NCBI GenBank assembly: GCA_015232315.1
Contig: JADFZZ010000004.1
Coordinates: 177,414-241,413, forward strand
From: SAR324 cluster bacterium
GTDB lineage: Bacteria; SAR324; NAC60-12
Direction of reading: 5' to 3'
DNA length: 64,000 nt
Made by a program: the position numbers and the translations under genes. The notes beneath the pieces were generated by a model. That model made no database searches. It was not told the origin of the DNA and saw nothing but the letters and a program-made list of their open reading frames with translations. Shown here one piece after another: positions 1-9,928 of the stretch (positions are counted from its first letter, which is position 1; each line of letters starts with the position of its first letter).

Positions 1-2
1 TT

Positions 3-602
3 GATTTTATTCTCAAACCTTTCAAACTGAACTTCCTCAGAGAAAGTCTGGATAAACTTCAAATCTATAAAATTCCAGTGAATGATTTGAAGGAAATCAT
101 GAAAAAGCCTGAAATTGATATTCAGTTAACAATCGACAGCAACACCAGGCTTATTTCGGCAGTGTCACAATATTTCCAGAACATGATTGAACCGTTATGC
201 AGAGTTTATGATATCAGCATTTACCAGATCAATCTTTGTCTGGTCGAATCGTTATCCAATGCGATTATTCATGGGAATTTAATGGTGCCTTCGACGTATC
301 GGGAGAATTCCTATGAAATCTACATGGAGGAAATCAAAAAACGTGAACAGGCTCCGGAATATTTATCCAGGCAGGTGATTCTGGGGTGTCGGGTGCGAGA
401 TCATGTCCTCACTCTGAAAATTCAGGATCATGGCACTGGCTTTAATTGGAGCAAACTGCCTCTGTATGATCCCTTGAGTCTGGCTGTGCATGGCAGAGGA
501 ATCCTGATCATGAAAACGACTATGGATGCCATCGAATGGAATGAAACCGGCAATTGTGTGACGATGACCAAAAATCTGAAACCTGCTGAGCAATCCTCTT
601 AA
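3..602 (+). CDS. Receiver domain (C-terminal end) fused to HATPase_c anti-sigma-type kinase, 5'-partial
   Basis: The reading frame is open from the left edge of the window, so the gene starts outside it. The first visible residues (DFILKPF, then an amphipathic helix) are the end of a response-regulator receiver domain with its conserved Lys-Pro. A GTG at 78 could start a shorter protein but would cut this domain off, so the fusion is preferred. From about visible residue 45 on there is an RsbW/SpoIIAB-like HATPase: an N-box (ESLSNAIIHGN), a G1 box (DHGTGF) and a glycine-rich stretch (HGRGILIM). Known families of this build act as serine kinases or anti-sigma/anti-anti-sigma switches controlled by phosphorylation. 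The partner is not visible. It lies next to a leftward chemosensory operon but on the opposite strand. Family assignment is good; target unknown. Confidence 0.8.
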   Translation, partial: DFILKPFKLNFLRESLDKLQIYKIPVNDLKEIMKKPEIDIQLTIDSNTRLISAVSQYFQNMIEPLCRVYDISIYQINLCLVESLSNAIIHGNLMVPSTYRENSYEIYMEEIKKREQAPEYLSRQVILGCRVRDHVLTLKIQDHGTGFNWSKLPLYDPLSLAVHGRGILIMKTTMDAIEWNETGNCVTMTKNLKPAEQSS

Positions 603-673
603 TTCTCAAGTAAACCACTGTATCATTGAAAAACCATCAAATTCATAATTTTTGATTCTGGAAAGGCCATTTT

Positions 674-1375
674 TTGCATGGCTTGTTTCAGACTGTTTTG
701 CTTGTCAATTTTTTCCTGATGATGTCAATGAAATATTTTTTCCTCATTTCGGGAATGTTGTGTTTTGGTATGTCTCTGGTTTCGGGAGCTGAACCCCCCC
801 GGAAAATGGCAAGCGCCGAGTATTATGTTGTCGGGGTATCTCCACTGATTAGACGTTATGAAGGTTTGTCCGCGACACCATTGCGGTTTGGAATGTTCGT
901 CAATCAGCATGATATGATGGGCCTGGAAACTGGCAGCGGATCTTTCAGAGCAAAATCAGAGGGGGAGACCAAGAATCTTGATTACAGCACTCTTGGTGTT
1001 TATTACCGTTTTTTCCTGGGGGATGCCCTCAATGCGATGGCTGGCTTTTTTCAGAGAGTGGTCTCCGGGAATATGACGTTCAAAGGGGATGATGTCACGT
1101 CTTCCGCACAGACCGCCTTGAGCGTTGAGACCAATCTGATTGGCTGGAGTGTCGGTCATCAGTGGTTGTTTGAAGGGGGCGCTGTACTCGGTGTGGACTG
1201 GGTTTATGGCTCAGCACTGATTTACCATAACAGTTCTGTTTCCATTCAGACGTCTTCTCTTACCGTAGAACGCAAGGCCACTATCCATAAAAGACTCCAA
1301 TCAATTGCTGACAATGCCATTGATGAAACAATTCCTGCCGGTGTCTTGATGATGACCTTCGGACTTTCCTTTTGA
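674..1375 (+). CDS. Hypothetical secreted, probable outer-membrane beta-barrel protein
   Basis: Not recognised as a named family. The frame starts at 674, but a typical signal peptide begins at an internal Met (about residue 19, position 728): Met-Lys, a hydrophobic core (FFLISGMLCFGMSLV) and a Ser-Gly-Ala cleavage site before Glu-Pro-Pro. The true start is probably 719-728, although no strong ribosome binding site decides it. The mature part has alternating polar/hydrophobic segments, many Gly and aromatic residues and a C-terminal Phe (MTFGLSF), which is typical of small outer-membrane barrels. It ends one base before the convergent receiver/PilZ-like gene. Function cannot be inferred. Confidence 0.6.
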   Translation: MHGLFQTVLLVNFFLMMSMKYFFLISGMLCFGMSLVSGAEPPRKMASAEYYVVGVSPLIRRYEGLSATPLRFGMFVNQHDMMGLETGSGSFRAKSEGETKNLDYSTLGVYYRFFLGDALNAMAGFFQRVVSGNMTFKGDDVTSSAQTALSVETNLIGWSVGHQWLFEGGAVLGVDWVYGSALIYHNSSVSIQTSSLTVERKATIHKRLQSIADNAIDETIPAGVLMMTFGLSF

Positions 1376-1376
1376 T

Positions 1377-2129
1377 TCAAACATTCGGCATATATTGCTG
1401 AATAAGCGCCGCAATGCCCTGTGAACGAAGAATTTTAGTGGTATATTCTATTTTGGCCACAGTTCCATCAGCATGTCTTCCGGCGGATGAAACCATTCCC
1501 TTGACTGGATCAAACCATCCCGCATTCTGGTCATTCGCGAGTTGAAACTGTACCCGACTTCCAATTCCCAACTCCAATTCAGAAACAATCTGACATTCCT
1601 TGAGCGATAATTCCAGACAGAGTCCATTGGTCGTTTTATGTCCAGAGGTGATCTGAACAGCAATCTCCACTTTGACCTTGGCGTTTTCCATTTCAAGTTT
1701 GCGTCGTTTGATTTTTGAGGCCTCTTCAATCGCGGGTTTGAGAGAGTCCCAGGCAAAGGGTTTGCACAGGTTGAGATCAGCCCCCAATTGAAGGGAATTT
1801 TGCTGATATTCCTCATTTTGATCGGGCAACAGCATGATAATGACAGTTTCATGAAATTTCTTTTCCTGGGTAATTTGATGCAGTAATTTCAGGCCATGCA
1901 CGTCAGGCAATTCAAAATTACAGAAAATCACCCCCATCTCTCTGTTTGCTTTCAGGATCATCAGGGCGTCTTTGGCACTTTCGGCCTCAACGATCTGGGT
2001 AATTCCTGCATTTTTGAGTGTACGAATCATGGCTCGACGCAAGGCACCATTCTGCTCAATGATTAAATAACTTTTTTTACGAAGTTCCGGTTCAAGCAAT
2101 GATTCATTATTTGAGTTTTCAACAGGCAT
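1377..2129 (-). CDS. Response-regulator-like protein with degenerate receiver and PilZ-like domain
   Basis: The last gene of the leftward chemosensory operon. Residues about 15-135 fold like a receiver, with a Lys-Pro-Phe near the end (LCKPF), but the phosphoacceptor Asp is Asn (the C-N-F-E-L-P-D stretch; codon AAT) and the acidic pair at the domain start is Glu-Gln. It is therefore probably not phosphorylated in the usual way. Residues about 150-245 resemble a PilZ domain in predicted strands and position. The c-di-GMP motif is poor: no clear RxxxR, and ELSLKE where D/NxSxxG is expected. The longest frame begins with TTG at 2141, but ATG at 2129 is preceded by AAAGGAG and is preferred, although the spacing of about 2 nt is short. 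It may be a constitutive output or scaffold component; this is inference. Confidence 0.7.
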   Translation of the reverse strand: MPVENSNNESLLEPELRKKSYLIIEQNGALRRAMIRTLKNAGITQIVEAESAKDALMILKANREMGVIFCNFELPDVHGLKLLHQITQEKKFHETVIIMLLPDQNEEYQQNSLQLGADLNLCKPFAWDSLKPAIEEASKIKRRKLEMENAKVKVEIAVQITSGHKTTNGLCLELSLKECQIVSELELGIGSRVQFQLANDQNAGWFDPVKGMVSSAGRHADGTVAKIEYTTKILRSQGIAALIQQYMPNV

Positions 2130-2162
2130 AACTCCTTTCAAATTGGCTAACAGCTCTTTTCA

Positions 2163-2190
2163 GTAGAGACGCACGATCGTTCGTCTCTAC
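2163..2190. repeat. Palindromic repeat, GTAGAGACG family, copy 1
   Basis: A 28-base near-perfect palindrome with outer arms GTAGAGACG and CGTCTCTAC around a CGATCG core. It lies between the chemoreceptor and receiver/PilZ-like genes. Similar copies are at 9842, 44220 and 62507. It can form a strong hairpin in mRNA and may work as a REP-like element. Confidence 0.8.
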
Positions 2191-2200
2191 AATTTCTATT

Positions 2201-5026
2201 TTATAATCGAACTTCTTCTTCCAGCGAATTGACCAAGGTGCTGAGTTGTTCCACAACGACCTTCAACACATTGGCGGCTTCCTCACCACTGAGAATGTTG
2301 GTGCGGGTATCTTCGATGGTTTTGGCAACCACCTGAATGTTATTCACGACTTCTTCCACGGAATGCGCGGCATCCGACATGGCACGAGCAATGTCGTTGG
2401 TGGTTGAAGACTGCTCTTCTGTGGCACTGCTGACACTTTCCGAAATTTCGTTCATTTCTGAAATCACTTCACTGACGCTGGCAATGGATGAAATCGCATG
2501 GGTTACATCACGCTGAATGGTAAGAATACTGGAGGTGATGTCCTCTGTCGCCTGGGCCGTTTGTTGTGCCAGAAGTTTCACTTCTCTGGCAACCACCGCA
2601 AACCCTTTTCCGGCGTCGCCCGCAGAAGCGGCTTCAATGGTCGCGTTGAGCGCGAGCAGGTTTGTCTGTTGGGCAATCCGATGGATAACGCCTGTGACGT
2701 TGCCAATCTGTTCCGAGTTTTTGCCAAGATCTGTCACAATGTCTCGAGCCTCACGACTGGCCTGAACGGCCTTCTTGGAAATTTCAGCGCTATCCGCAAC
2801 ACTGTTGGCAATTTCTTTGGTCGTGACAGACATTTCTTCAACAGCGGTGGCGATACCACTTACATTGGAATTGATTTCCTGAATGGCGGTTAGAACACTA
2901 TTGGTCTGATTGTTGGTGACACCAGAGAAATGTACCATTTTTTCCACGGTATCCGTCATATCCCGGGAAGATTTTTCTACAAGTTGGGCAATTTCCTTGA
3001 GTTCAACACTGATGTCCTTGAGTCGATGAATTTGTCGGGATTCTTCGTCGCGGGCATGTTGCAGACTGTTGATCATGTTTTTGAGTCCATGAGACAATTC
3101 TTCGAGCGAACTGTCTTCAAAATCAGGTATTTTGACCGAATAATTCCCCTGTCCAACCGCCTGAACAAACTTTTTAAGATTTTCCACCCGTTCAGCCTGT
3201 TTGGAGGCCTGTTTTTGTTGCTGTATCTGGATTTCTTTCTGATTCCGTTCGTTGTGCCGCAAATCTGTCACTACATTCCATGAAAACATGGGTCCCTGAT
3301 ATTCCACATTTTTATCGTAAACTGGTGACGTGGTGATGGCAAAAATGTCTTTGTCAATCTGGACTTCTGTGGTCAATGATTTGCCACGGGATTTCTGGAG
3401 TTCTGAAATAATATGCGTGTCCTGAACAATATCCTGCCAGAGATGACCAATGACTTCTGACGGTGGAAAGGGCAGAGTATGAGCAAGGCGTTCCATCAAC
3501 TGCATTCCCGTCCGGTTGATAAAGCGGATGATGTCTTTTCTGTCAGCGATCATCATGGCCAGGGGGACATTTTCCACCATGGAATTGATTTGAACCATAT
3601 GTCGCTGGAGTTCTTCCTGTTCTTCCTGATCGGATTTCCATTGCAACAGCATTTCATTCAATCCATCTGACAGTTTTGCCAGAATAGGATCATCAAAATA
3701 TGGAATCTGCGCTTCAAAATCTTTTTTCTTGATCCGTTCAATCTGCAATAACATGGCATCCATTTCATCATACAGATCACGCGATTTCTGATGTTCAAAA
3801 ACGTAGGCGTTTTCCAGTTTGGCAACCATTTCACTCAGGGACAGGGCCAAGGCGCCGAGTTCATCTTTCTGATTGAAATAGATTCTGAGATTTTTTTCGC
3901 CATCGCCCACTCGTTGAGTGAAATCATAAAGTTGGGTGATCGGTTTGATGATTATGAGGTAAATGGTAATCAGGGAAATGATGAGTGCGCCCAAAACGGA
4001 AAGGGCATAAATCAGATGCAGGAAATTCAACTGCCCGAGTCCGGATTTCAAAATCCGTTGATGTTTGGCCATTGAGGCCATCTGGAACTGGATAACATTC
4101 TCAAATTCTTTAAGCCAGTTGGATGTTTTTTCTTCGATGGTCGCAAGATTGTGTTCCTGGTAATTGCCATCAAAAAACGCAAACAGGGGTTCCAGATTCG
4201 TCAGGTTCTGTTTGATGGAGTTGAACTGATTATAACGCTTTCGGCCTTCCAGCGGTTGATAGCGTTGATCCAGTTCATTGACCAGCATGTTGAGTTGCTT
4301 GCCTGATTCTTTCAGTTTCTGATATTCGTTACTGGAAAAGCTCCATTTTTGCAGCATGGTGATCTGGAAATGGAGGATATTCTGCATTTCCAGAAGTTGT
4401 GCCATGATATTTTCAGGAACAGCAACCGAGGCTTCTGTCTGTATCAGTTCCTGAATGCCAACAAACAGGTTCTCCATTTTTTTAACGATGCCTGTCCCCG
4501 GAAAATCCTGCTGGATTTTGAAATACAAACCGTTGATGGCTTCCAGTTGTGCCAGCAATTGAACAATTCGCACATTGAAATCGGTGTCATCCGCTGTTTT
4601 CGCCTGCTCTTTCAAATGGCCTGAAAGCCGTTCGATGTTGTTCCAGGTCAGTGACTGCTGTGCCTGAAAAGTGGAATCACCGGTCTGAATCCATTGCCGC
4701 AGGGTGGTCATGGCATACAGCAGTTCACGTTGCAGGGCCTGCGCTTCAATGATCGCGGGAACCAGTTTTTCATGCAGAGTTACATTGTTCTCAGAGACTT
4801 GTGACAACTGAACATTGGTATAAAAAATCAGTACACCAAGAATCAGTGAAAAAGTGCCACCAAGTCCAATGAGTTTCCACCAGAGACTGGTGCGGGCCTG
4901 GTATTTTTTAATAACAGGCGATTGACTGAACTCATTCTGCCGTGCATGTGTGTCGAGTGAATGCAGAGACGGTTTTTCCTGCACTGCCTTCGATGAGTTG
5001 GTAGAAGGCAAGTTTTCAGTGACCAT
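2201..5026 (-). CDS. Methyl-accepting chemotaxis protein with internal PAS and HAMP-like domains
   Basis: An inner-membrane chemoreceptor of about 941 residues. Seen in order: a cytoplasmic N-tail of about 50 residues, TM1 (about 52-70), a largely helical periplasmic region to about 335, TM2 (about 340-362), HAMP, a second HAMP-like linker, a PAS-like region (about 485-590, [17 protein letters not shown]), another HAMP-like linker, and the MCP signalling domain. The hairpin tip has the conserved [17 protein letters not shown] and GKGFAVVA stretches. The C-terminus (EEEVRL) lacks a CheR/CheB docking pentapeptide. The longest frame opens at TTG (5041), but ATG 5026 has GGAGG at ideal distance. 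It lies downstream of cheA-cheW and presumably feeds that kinase. The ligand is unknown; the periplasmic part is not a recognisable Cache domain. Confidence 0.93.
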   Translation of the reverse strand: MVTENLPSTNSSKAVQEKPSLHSLDTHARQNEFSQSPVIKKYQARTSLWWKLIGLGGTFSLILGVLIFYTNVQLSQVSENNVTLHEKLVPAIIEAQALQRELLYAMTTLRQWIQTGDSTFQAQQSLTWNNIERLSGHLKEQAKTADDTDFNVRIVQLLAQLEAINGLYFKIQQDFPGTGIVKKMENLFVGIQELIQTEASVAVPENIMAQLLEMQNILHFQITMLQKWSFSSNEYQKLKESGKQLNMLVNELDQRYQPLEGRKRYNQFNSIKQNLTNLEPLFAFFDGNYQEHNLATIEEKTSNWLKEFENVIQFQMASMAKHQRILKSGLGQLNFLHLIYALSVLGALIISLITIYLIIIKPITQLYDFTQRVGDGEKNLRIYFNQKDELGALALSLSEMVAKLENAYVFEHQKSRDLYDEMDAMLLQIERIKKKDFEAQIPYFDDPILAKLSDGLNEMLLQWKSDQEEQEELQRHMVQINSMVENVPLAMMIADRKDIIRFINRTGMQLMERLAHTLPFPPSEVIGHLWQDIVQDTHIISELQKSRGKSLTTEVQIDKDIFAITTSPVYDKNVEYQGPMFSWNVVTDLRHNERNQKEIQIQQQKQASKQAERVENLKKFVQAVGQGNYSVKIPDFEDSSLEELSHGLKNMINSLQHARDEESRQIHRLKDISVELKEIAQLVEKSSRDMTDTVEKMVHFSGVTNNQTNSVLTAIQEINSNVSGIATAVEEMSVTTKEIANSVADSAEISKKAVQASREARDIVTDLGKNSEQIGNVTGVIHRIAQQTNLLALNATIEAASAGDAGKGFAVVAREVKLLAQQTAQATEDITSSILTIQRDVTHAISSIASVSEVISEMNEISESVSSATEEQSSTTNDIARAMSDAAHSVEEVVNNIQVVAKTIEDTRTNILSGEEAANVLKVVVEQLSTLVNSLEEEVRL

Positions 5027-5136
5027 GATTTCCTCCATCAAGGTGCGGATTTCTGCTGATAATGCGAATTAGGCGTTGAAATAGCATGTTATTCCGGGTT
5101 TGTTACGGAATCCAGTGGCCTGCTGAGATTTTCGGG

Positions 5137-5157
5137 ATGCCGGATCAAGTCCGGCAT
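5137..5157. repeat. Inverted repeat between cheW and the chemoreceptor gene
   Basis: A 21-base palindrome, arms ATGCCGGA and TCCGGCAT, within the 258-base gap between cheW and the mcp. It could be a REP-like element or an attenuating hairpin inside the operon. No other copy was noticed in the window. Confidence 0.55.
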
Positions 5158-5284
5158 GACACATTTATCAATAAATCCTTGCAAAATCACAGGGTGCTAT
5201 ACATTTTATCAATTAAGCCATAAGGCTTTGTTTATTCTGAATTTTGCCCCATGCATGAAAACATGAAGTGCGTGCGGAGCTGTG

Positions 5285-5785
5285 TCATTCAAATTGCAAC
5301 AAGGTCATCGGATTCAGGATAATCATGATTTCTTTTTGAAACTGGAATACGCCCTGAACCAGATTTTGTCCGATTTCCGCGTCTTTTACCCGCAACATTT
5401 CCAATCCTTCCATCTGAACTTCAGGATTATAGGTCTCAATCAGATTGCTCTGAACTCTAATGACATCCTGAAGAGAATCGACAAGAATGCCGGAAAATTC
5501 CATTTCATCGCTTTTGAATAAAATAATCCGATGGTGTTCATCAATCATAATGGGTGGAAAGCCGAAACAGTTTCTTAAATCAAAAATGAGATAAACCTCG
5601 CCCCTGATGTTCACAAGTCCTTTCACATTGGCCGGTGAATGTGGCACAGGACTGATATGCAATTCCTGATTGATTTCCTTGACATACCGAATGTTCACTC
5701 CATAGAGATATCCGGCAATCCTGAAGGTACAGATTTGCTGAATATCTTCGCCTTTTGTATCTGATTCCTGTTCAGAAATTAACAT
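5285..5785 (-). CDS. cheW: Chemotaxis adaptor protein CheW
   Basis: A single CheW domain of 166 residues, the usual length. Family features visible are the N-terminal strand FRIAGYLYGVNI, the VKEI segment, PHSPANVKGLVNIRGEVYLIFDLR (the conserved N-x-R-G-x loop) and a second beta-barrel half (SGILVDSLQDVIRV). CheW links chemoreceptors to the CheA kinase. Its ATG (5783-5785) directly abuts the TAA of cheA, so the two are probably translationally coupled. Confidence 0.93.
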   Translation of the reverse strand: MLISEQESDTKGEDIQQICTFRIAGYLYGVNIRYVKEINQELHISPVPHSPANVKGLVNIRGEVYLIFDLRNCFGFPPIMIDEHHRIILFKSDEMEFSGILVDSLQDVIRVQSNLIETYNPEVQMEGLEMLRVKDAEIGQNLVQGVFQFQKEIMIILNPMTLLQFE

Positions 5786-8700
5786 TTAAACCGTTTCTAT
5801 TTGATGTTCCAAAATTTTATTCATGCAATCTTTTAGCCCCGTCCGGTTGAGTTTGGTCAAAACCTCATTGAAGCCCGCCTGTAGAATCTGCTCAGGTGGC
5901 GCTTTTTCTGAAATTGCAATCAGGAAACTGTTTTGGGATGCCAGACTGTCATGCAGGAGTTGAGTGATTTCTCTGGTAGTCTGATGTTCCATCTGGTTGT
6001 CCAGTTGAACAATGATCGCATGAAAGCGGGCGCCCGCATCCAGAATTCTCAAGCCCTCCTTCAAGGTGTTCACGCCGACAACTTTATGCCGATCATTCCT
6101 CAAATAGCTTTTGATGACCGTGTGATACATGGGGGATGGTTCGATCAGCAAAATTTCCAGATGTTTCTGATAAACCGGTCGCGACTGAAACCATTCAGCA
6201 TCCATCAGTTCCATGAGTGCATAAAAATCAAGAAAAATGCTGAGACGTTCCTCAAAAATAAAACTGCCCAATGTGCCGGGTTCCAGACAGGCTTCAAGAT
6301 TGAGATCAGCCGAGACTGCGGCAATATCAATCAAGGATTGTGCCAGTATGCCGCAAGGGCGCGGAGCATTTTTGGCAACAATCAGAAAGGCTTCGTTATT
6401 GATGGGGGTGACAGGAGATACATTCATGAGATGGTCCAGTCGCAAAACGCGATAAACCACCTCATTGATGGTCAGAAGTTCACGATTACCGATGTATTCA
6501 ATCCGTTCTATCTGGACTTGCTCAACCCGTGAAATCAAGGGCAGAGCCACTGCGAATTGTTCTGTTTCTCCGGTGCGGAAGAACAGCAGATTCTGAATTT
6601 CTTCCTCTTCACCCAGTACCTTCTGTTCCCTGACCAGATTGTGGAACTGCAAACCTGAGTGTTTGATAATGCCCGCAATGTCCAGAATCAGTGCCACCTG
6701 TCCGTCTCCCATGATGGTCGCGCCAGAAAAGCAACGGCAATTTTTCAGACGGGAATGCAGGGGTTTGACCACGATTTCCTCAGTATCGAGAACGCTGTCC
6801 ACGATCAACCCGAACTGATGGATTCCGTTTCTCAGGACAATGATCATTTTTTCATCCTGCATGGACATGTCATAGGTTTGAGATAATTGCTGGTTGGTGC
6901 GATAGAGTGTCTGCTGGTTGCGAAAGTCATCCACAATTTTACGGTGTTCGAAGCGTTTGAGCGGTTCTTGATGGTTTAAAATATGCGTCAGATGGATCAG
7001 GGGTAACAGTTCATCCCTTAAACGGTAAAATTGAGTGTCCTGAATGACTTCAATCTTTTCAAAGACTTCCTCATTGTGCAGACAGACCACTTCCACCAGT
7101 TCTGTTTGTGGAATGGCAAAACGTTGATTATTGTTCATGGTGATCAGTGTCGGCATGATGGCCATGGTCAGAGGCAACGAGATTTCAATACGTGTTCCGA
7201 TATTTTCCCGTGAGCGCAGATGGATGAAGCCGCCAAGTTGTTCAATGTTTCTCCGCACCACATCCATTCCGACGCCACGTCCTGAAACATTGGTGACTCG
7301 TTCTGCCGTAGAAAATCCCGGATGAAATACAAGATTCAGCAAATCCCGTTCGGACATGACATCGAGTTGTGCGGTCGTGAACAATCCTTTTTCAACAGCC
7401 TTTGCCTTGATTTTATGGAGCGACATCCCTTTGCCGTCATCACTGATCTCAAGCAAAACCATTCCTTCTTCATGGGATGCTTTTAACAGAATTTTTCCAA
7501 CATCAGGTTTTTTCGCCCTTCGGCGCTCTTCGGGCAACTCAATCCCGTGATCTGCCGCATTGCGAATCAGATGGGTCAACGGATCAGACAAAGATTCCAA
7601 TATAGTCCGGTCCAGTTCGACATCCTGTCCCTCCAGTTGAAGTTCAATCTTTTTATTGAGATTTCGGGAAAGATCCCTGACGATTCTGGGAAATTTACTG
7701 AATACATTGTTAATGGACTGCATACGGGTGCGGGTGATATTTTCCTGGAGTTCACTGGTCACCAGATTCAACCGCTGGGTAATGACCTTCATTTTTTCCA
7801 GGCTCATGTTTTCTATCACCTGCAACTGTTGATTGCGAATCAGAACAAGTTCTCCTGCCAACCCCATCAGACGATTTAACAGCGTGGTTGAAACACGAAT
7901 GCTGTTTCCGGCGGTTGATGCTGCTGGAACGTTTGTTTCATCACGCACAGGGGCGCGTGATGCTGTGGGCTTGACTTCCTGCGGATGGGGTGTTGAGGGT
8001 TCACCGGATTCAACAACTGCTGTCGGAAGAGCCGGCATGTTCTGGCCTTCCAGGTAGGGGGTCACATCAATGGCTTCATCATGTTCCACATGTTCCAGCA
8101 AAACCCGGAGCAGATCCACACCACTCAGAAGTTTGGAGGTGATGTCAGGCGTGCATGGTTGGGAACCCGTTCTCAAGCGATCGAGAATATTTTCCATGAT
8201 ATCAGAAACCCTGGTCACTTTTACCATTCCAAAAAAACCTGCTCCACCTTTGATGGAATGCACCGATCGGAACAATTCATCAATGATGGCCTGGGGGGGT
8301 TCTCCTCCCATATTTTCTACATAAAGCAGACGTTCTTCCAGAATGGAAATGTGTTCGAAGGCCTCTGTGATGAACTCTTTGACAATTTCAGCGACTTCAA
8401 TTTTTTTAGTGGGGGCTGAAGTGGTTTTGGACGGTTTCGATTTTTCAGGCTGAATTTCTACATGTTTTTCCGGGATTCTGACGCTCTTTGACGGTTGTGG
8501 TGCTTTGGGAACCAGCGCATCCATTTTTCCGGTGAGTTCCTTGATATCCTGAAGATATTTTGCGGGGTCTGAAGTCTGAAGCAGTGTCATGACACGATAT
8601 TTGCTGTCGATCAGCAAATGACGAATGCTGGGATGGAACTCAATGGTTTTATGCTCAATGCCGTGAATGAGGTTTTGCAGAGCATCCCCCATGATTCTCA

Positions 8701-9310
8701 GATCTGGCATATTCCATAGATCTGATTTGATATTTAGAATCCTGATCAACTGTGCGAAGGCTTCATGTGCCGTGGGTTCCAGGCCTTGCTCAGGAGGATT
8801 CAGCACATTGGCATCCTTGATCTGATTGAGCAGTTTCAGTGCCTTGTCGATCAATTCTTCCACATTCTGGTTTGCGGAGGCACTGATTTGCTGGCCCATG
8901 CTCGCATGTGAGAGGTCCGGATTAAAATCCTGCCGTGCAAAATTGGCGAGGACCTCATTGATTTCCTGAGTCAGTTCTTTTTCACCTTTGTTGAAAATCT
9001 TTTCCAGCATGTTTCTGCTTTGTTCCAGCAGTCCGGTATGCATTTCAGTAGGGGGGTCTTTGGAAATCTGGATTGTTTGCAAAATCTGCTGAAATCCGCC
9101 GCACAGTCTGATCACCGCAGGCATTTTGAAGAACCCTGCCCCACCCTGAATGGCATAAATAATATCCCGAATACTTTCAAGAATGTCTCCACGTTTGGAC
9201 GATGGCACTGAACCAAGTTGTTGGATCAGCGTTTTGAGACGATCCTGGTATCCAAGGCATTCCTGAATATACTGTTGTGCCAGATGTTCATTATTTCCAG
9301 ATGAACTCAT
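5786..9310 (-). CDS. cheA: Hybrid chemotaxis histidine kinase CheA with two Hpt-like modules, two CheW-like modules and a receiver
   Basis: A cytoplasmic kinase of 1174 residues, much longer than classical CheA (about 650). In order: an Hpt-like domain (about 8-110) in which the phosphorylatable His is Tyr52 (YAIQGGAGFF); a helical linker region; a complete Hpt domain with His351 (RSVHSIKGGAGFF); a Pro-rich linker; the dimerisation helices (RLMGLAGELVLIRNQ); HATPase with N-box LIRNAADHGIE, DDGKGM and GRGVGMDVV; two CheW-like modules; and a C-terminal receiver that keeps the Asp (QLDNQM) and Lys (LTKLN) positions. The ATG is preceded by AGGAAGG. It starts the leftward operon with cheW, mcp and the receiver/PilZ-like gene. 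The architecture resembles alternative chemosensory or FrzE-type kinases. No cheR, cheB or cheY is adjacent, so whether it controls flagella, pili or gene expression is open. Confidence 0.93.
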   Translation of the reverse strand: MSSSGNNEHLAQQYIQECLGYQDRLKTLIQQLGSVPSSKRGDILESIRDIIYAIQGGAGFFKMPAVIRLCGGFQQILQTIQISKDPPTEMHTGLLEQSRNMLEKIFNKGEKELTQEINEVLANFARQDFNPDLSHASMGQQISASANQNVEELIDKALKLLNQIKDANVLNPPEQGLEPTAHEAFAQLIRILNIKSDLWNMPDLRIMGDALQNLIHGIEHKTIEFHPSIRHLLIDSKYRVMTLLQTSDPAKYLQDIKELTGKMDALVPKAPQPSKSVRIPEKHVEIQPEKSKPSKTTSAPTKKIEVAEIVKEFITEAFEHISILEERLLYVENMGGEPPQAIIDELFRSVHSIKGGAGFFGMVKVTRVSDIMENILDRLRTGSQPCTPDITSKLLSGVDLLRVLLEHVEHDEAIDVTPYLEGQNMPALPTAVVESGEPSTPHPQEVKPTASRAPVRDETNVPAASTAGNSIRVSTTLLNRLMGLAGELVLIRNQQLQVIENMSLEKMKVITQRLNLVTSELQENITRTRMQSINNVFSKFPRIVRDLSRNLNKKIELQLEGQDVELDRTILESLSDPLTHLIRNAADHGIELPEERRRAKKPDVGKILLKASHEEGMVLLEISDDGKGMSLHKIKAKAVEKGLFTTAQLDVMSERDLLNLVFHPGFSTAERVTNVSGRGVGMDVVRRNIEQLGGFIHLRSRENIGTRIEISLPLTMAIMPTLITMNNNQRFAIPQTELVEVVCLHNEEVFEKIEVIQDTQFYRLRDELLPLIHLTHILNHQEPLKRFEHRKIVDDFRNQQTLYRTNQQLSQTYDMSMQDEKMIIVLRNGIHQFGLIVDSVLDTEEIVVKPLHSRLKNCRCFSGATIMGDGQVALILDIAGIIKHSGLQFHNLVREQKVLGEEEEIQNLLFFRTGETEQFAVALPLISRVEQVQIERIEYIGNRELLTINEVVYRVLRLDHLMNVSPVTPINNEAFLIVAKNAPRPCGILAQSLIDIAAVSADLNLEACLEPGTLGSFIFEERLSIFLDFYALMELMDAEWFQSRPVYQKHLEILLIEPSPMYHTVIKSYLRNDRHKVVGVNTLKEGLRILDAGARFHAIIVQLDNQMEHQTTREITQLLHDSLASQNSFLIAISEKAPPEQILQAGFNEVLTKLNRTGLKDCMNKILEHQIETV

Positions 9311-9460
9311 GCTTGACCTTCCTGATAATCAACAAACTAAAGCGCTAAACTCATGCCGCAAGTTTTTGAACTTGCAAATCCGATTGCCGGGGTACTATTT
9401 ATACAGTTCAAATCGCACTGATAAAAGCAATACGAAAGAACAATTTAAGCAGGAAGCGCT

Positions 9461-9760
9461 ATGTCAAAAAATAAATTTCCGGGAAGTTTTATAACTTTGA
9501 GCGCGGAACGTGTCGCTGAATATTTTTCAAAAGAGTGGCACAAATTCCAAAATGGACTCTCCCGAATCTATCGTGAAGACTTAGATCCGCTTCATCCTCA
9601 GGGAAATGAGGCGTTGCCCTTCTACCTGTCACATCCCAAAGTACAGGGTACTGTTAAGATGTTTAACAAAACATTGAAGAAGGCACAACAAAGATTATCA
9701 AAAGGAAATCCTCATATCCGCGATCATACGTCAACAACATCCAAAAAACATCAGGATTGA
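9461..9760 (+). CDS. Hypothetical small basic protein
   Basis: A 99-residue protein, not recognised. ATG 9461 is preceded by AGGAAG at good spacing. The sequence is hydrophilic and rich in Lys/His near the C-terminus, with a helical segment (ERVAEYFSKEWHKFQNGLSRIY) and no membrane segment. It is divergent from cheA, with about 150 bases between that probably hold both promoters. A real gene is likely from the ribosome binding site and composition; function unknown. Confidence 0.55.
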   Translation: MSKNKFPGSFITLSAERVAEYFSKEWHKFQNGLSRIYREDLDPLHPQGNEALPFYLSHPKVQGTVKMFNKTLKKAQQRLSKGNPHIRDHTSTTSKKHQD

Positions 9761-9841
9761 TTTCTATTGTCACAGAATTATGCGCAGAAAATCATTTAGG
9801 AACGACAAAAGAATATTCAACCAACCTCTATTCTCAAGTCT

Positions 9842-9870
9842 GTAGAGACGTGCGAATCGCGCGTCTCTAC
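9842..9870. repeat. Palindromic repeat, GTAGAGACG family, copy 2
   Basis: Outer arms GTAGAGACG and CGTCTCTAC around a GCGAATCGC centre, 29 bases. It lies between two convergent genes, where a hairpin could act as a bidirectional terminator. Confidence 0.8.
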
Positions 9871-9928
9871 GTGTGCCCGGCAGAAGAAATTGTTTAAAAA
9901 GGATTCTGTTTTATTTTTCGAATGTTCC

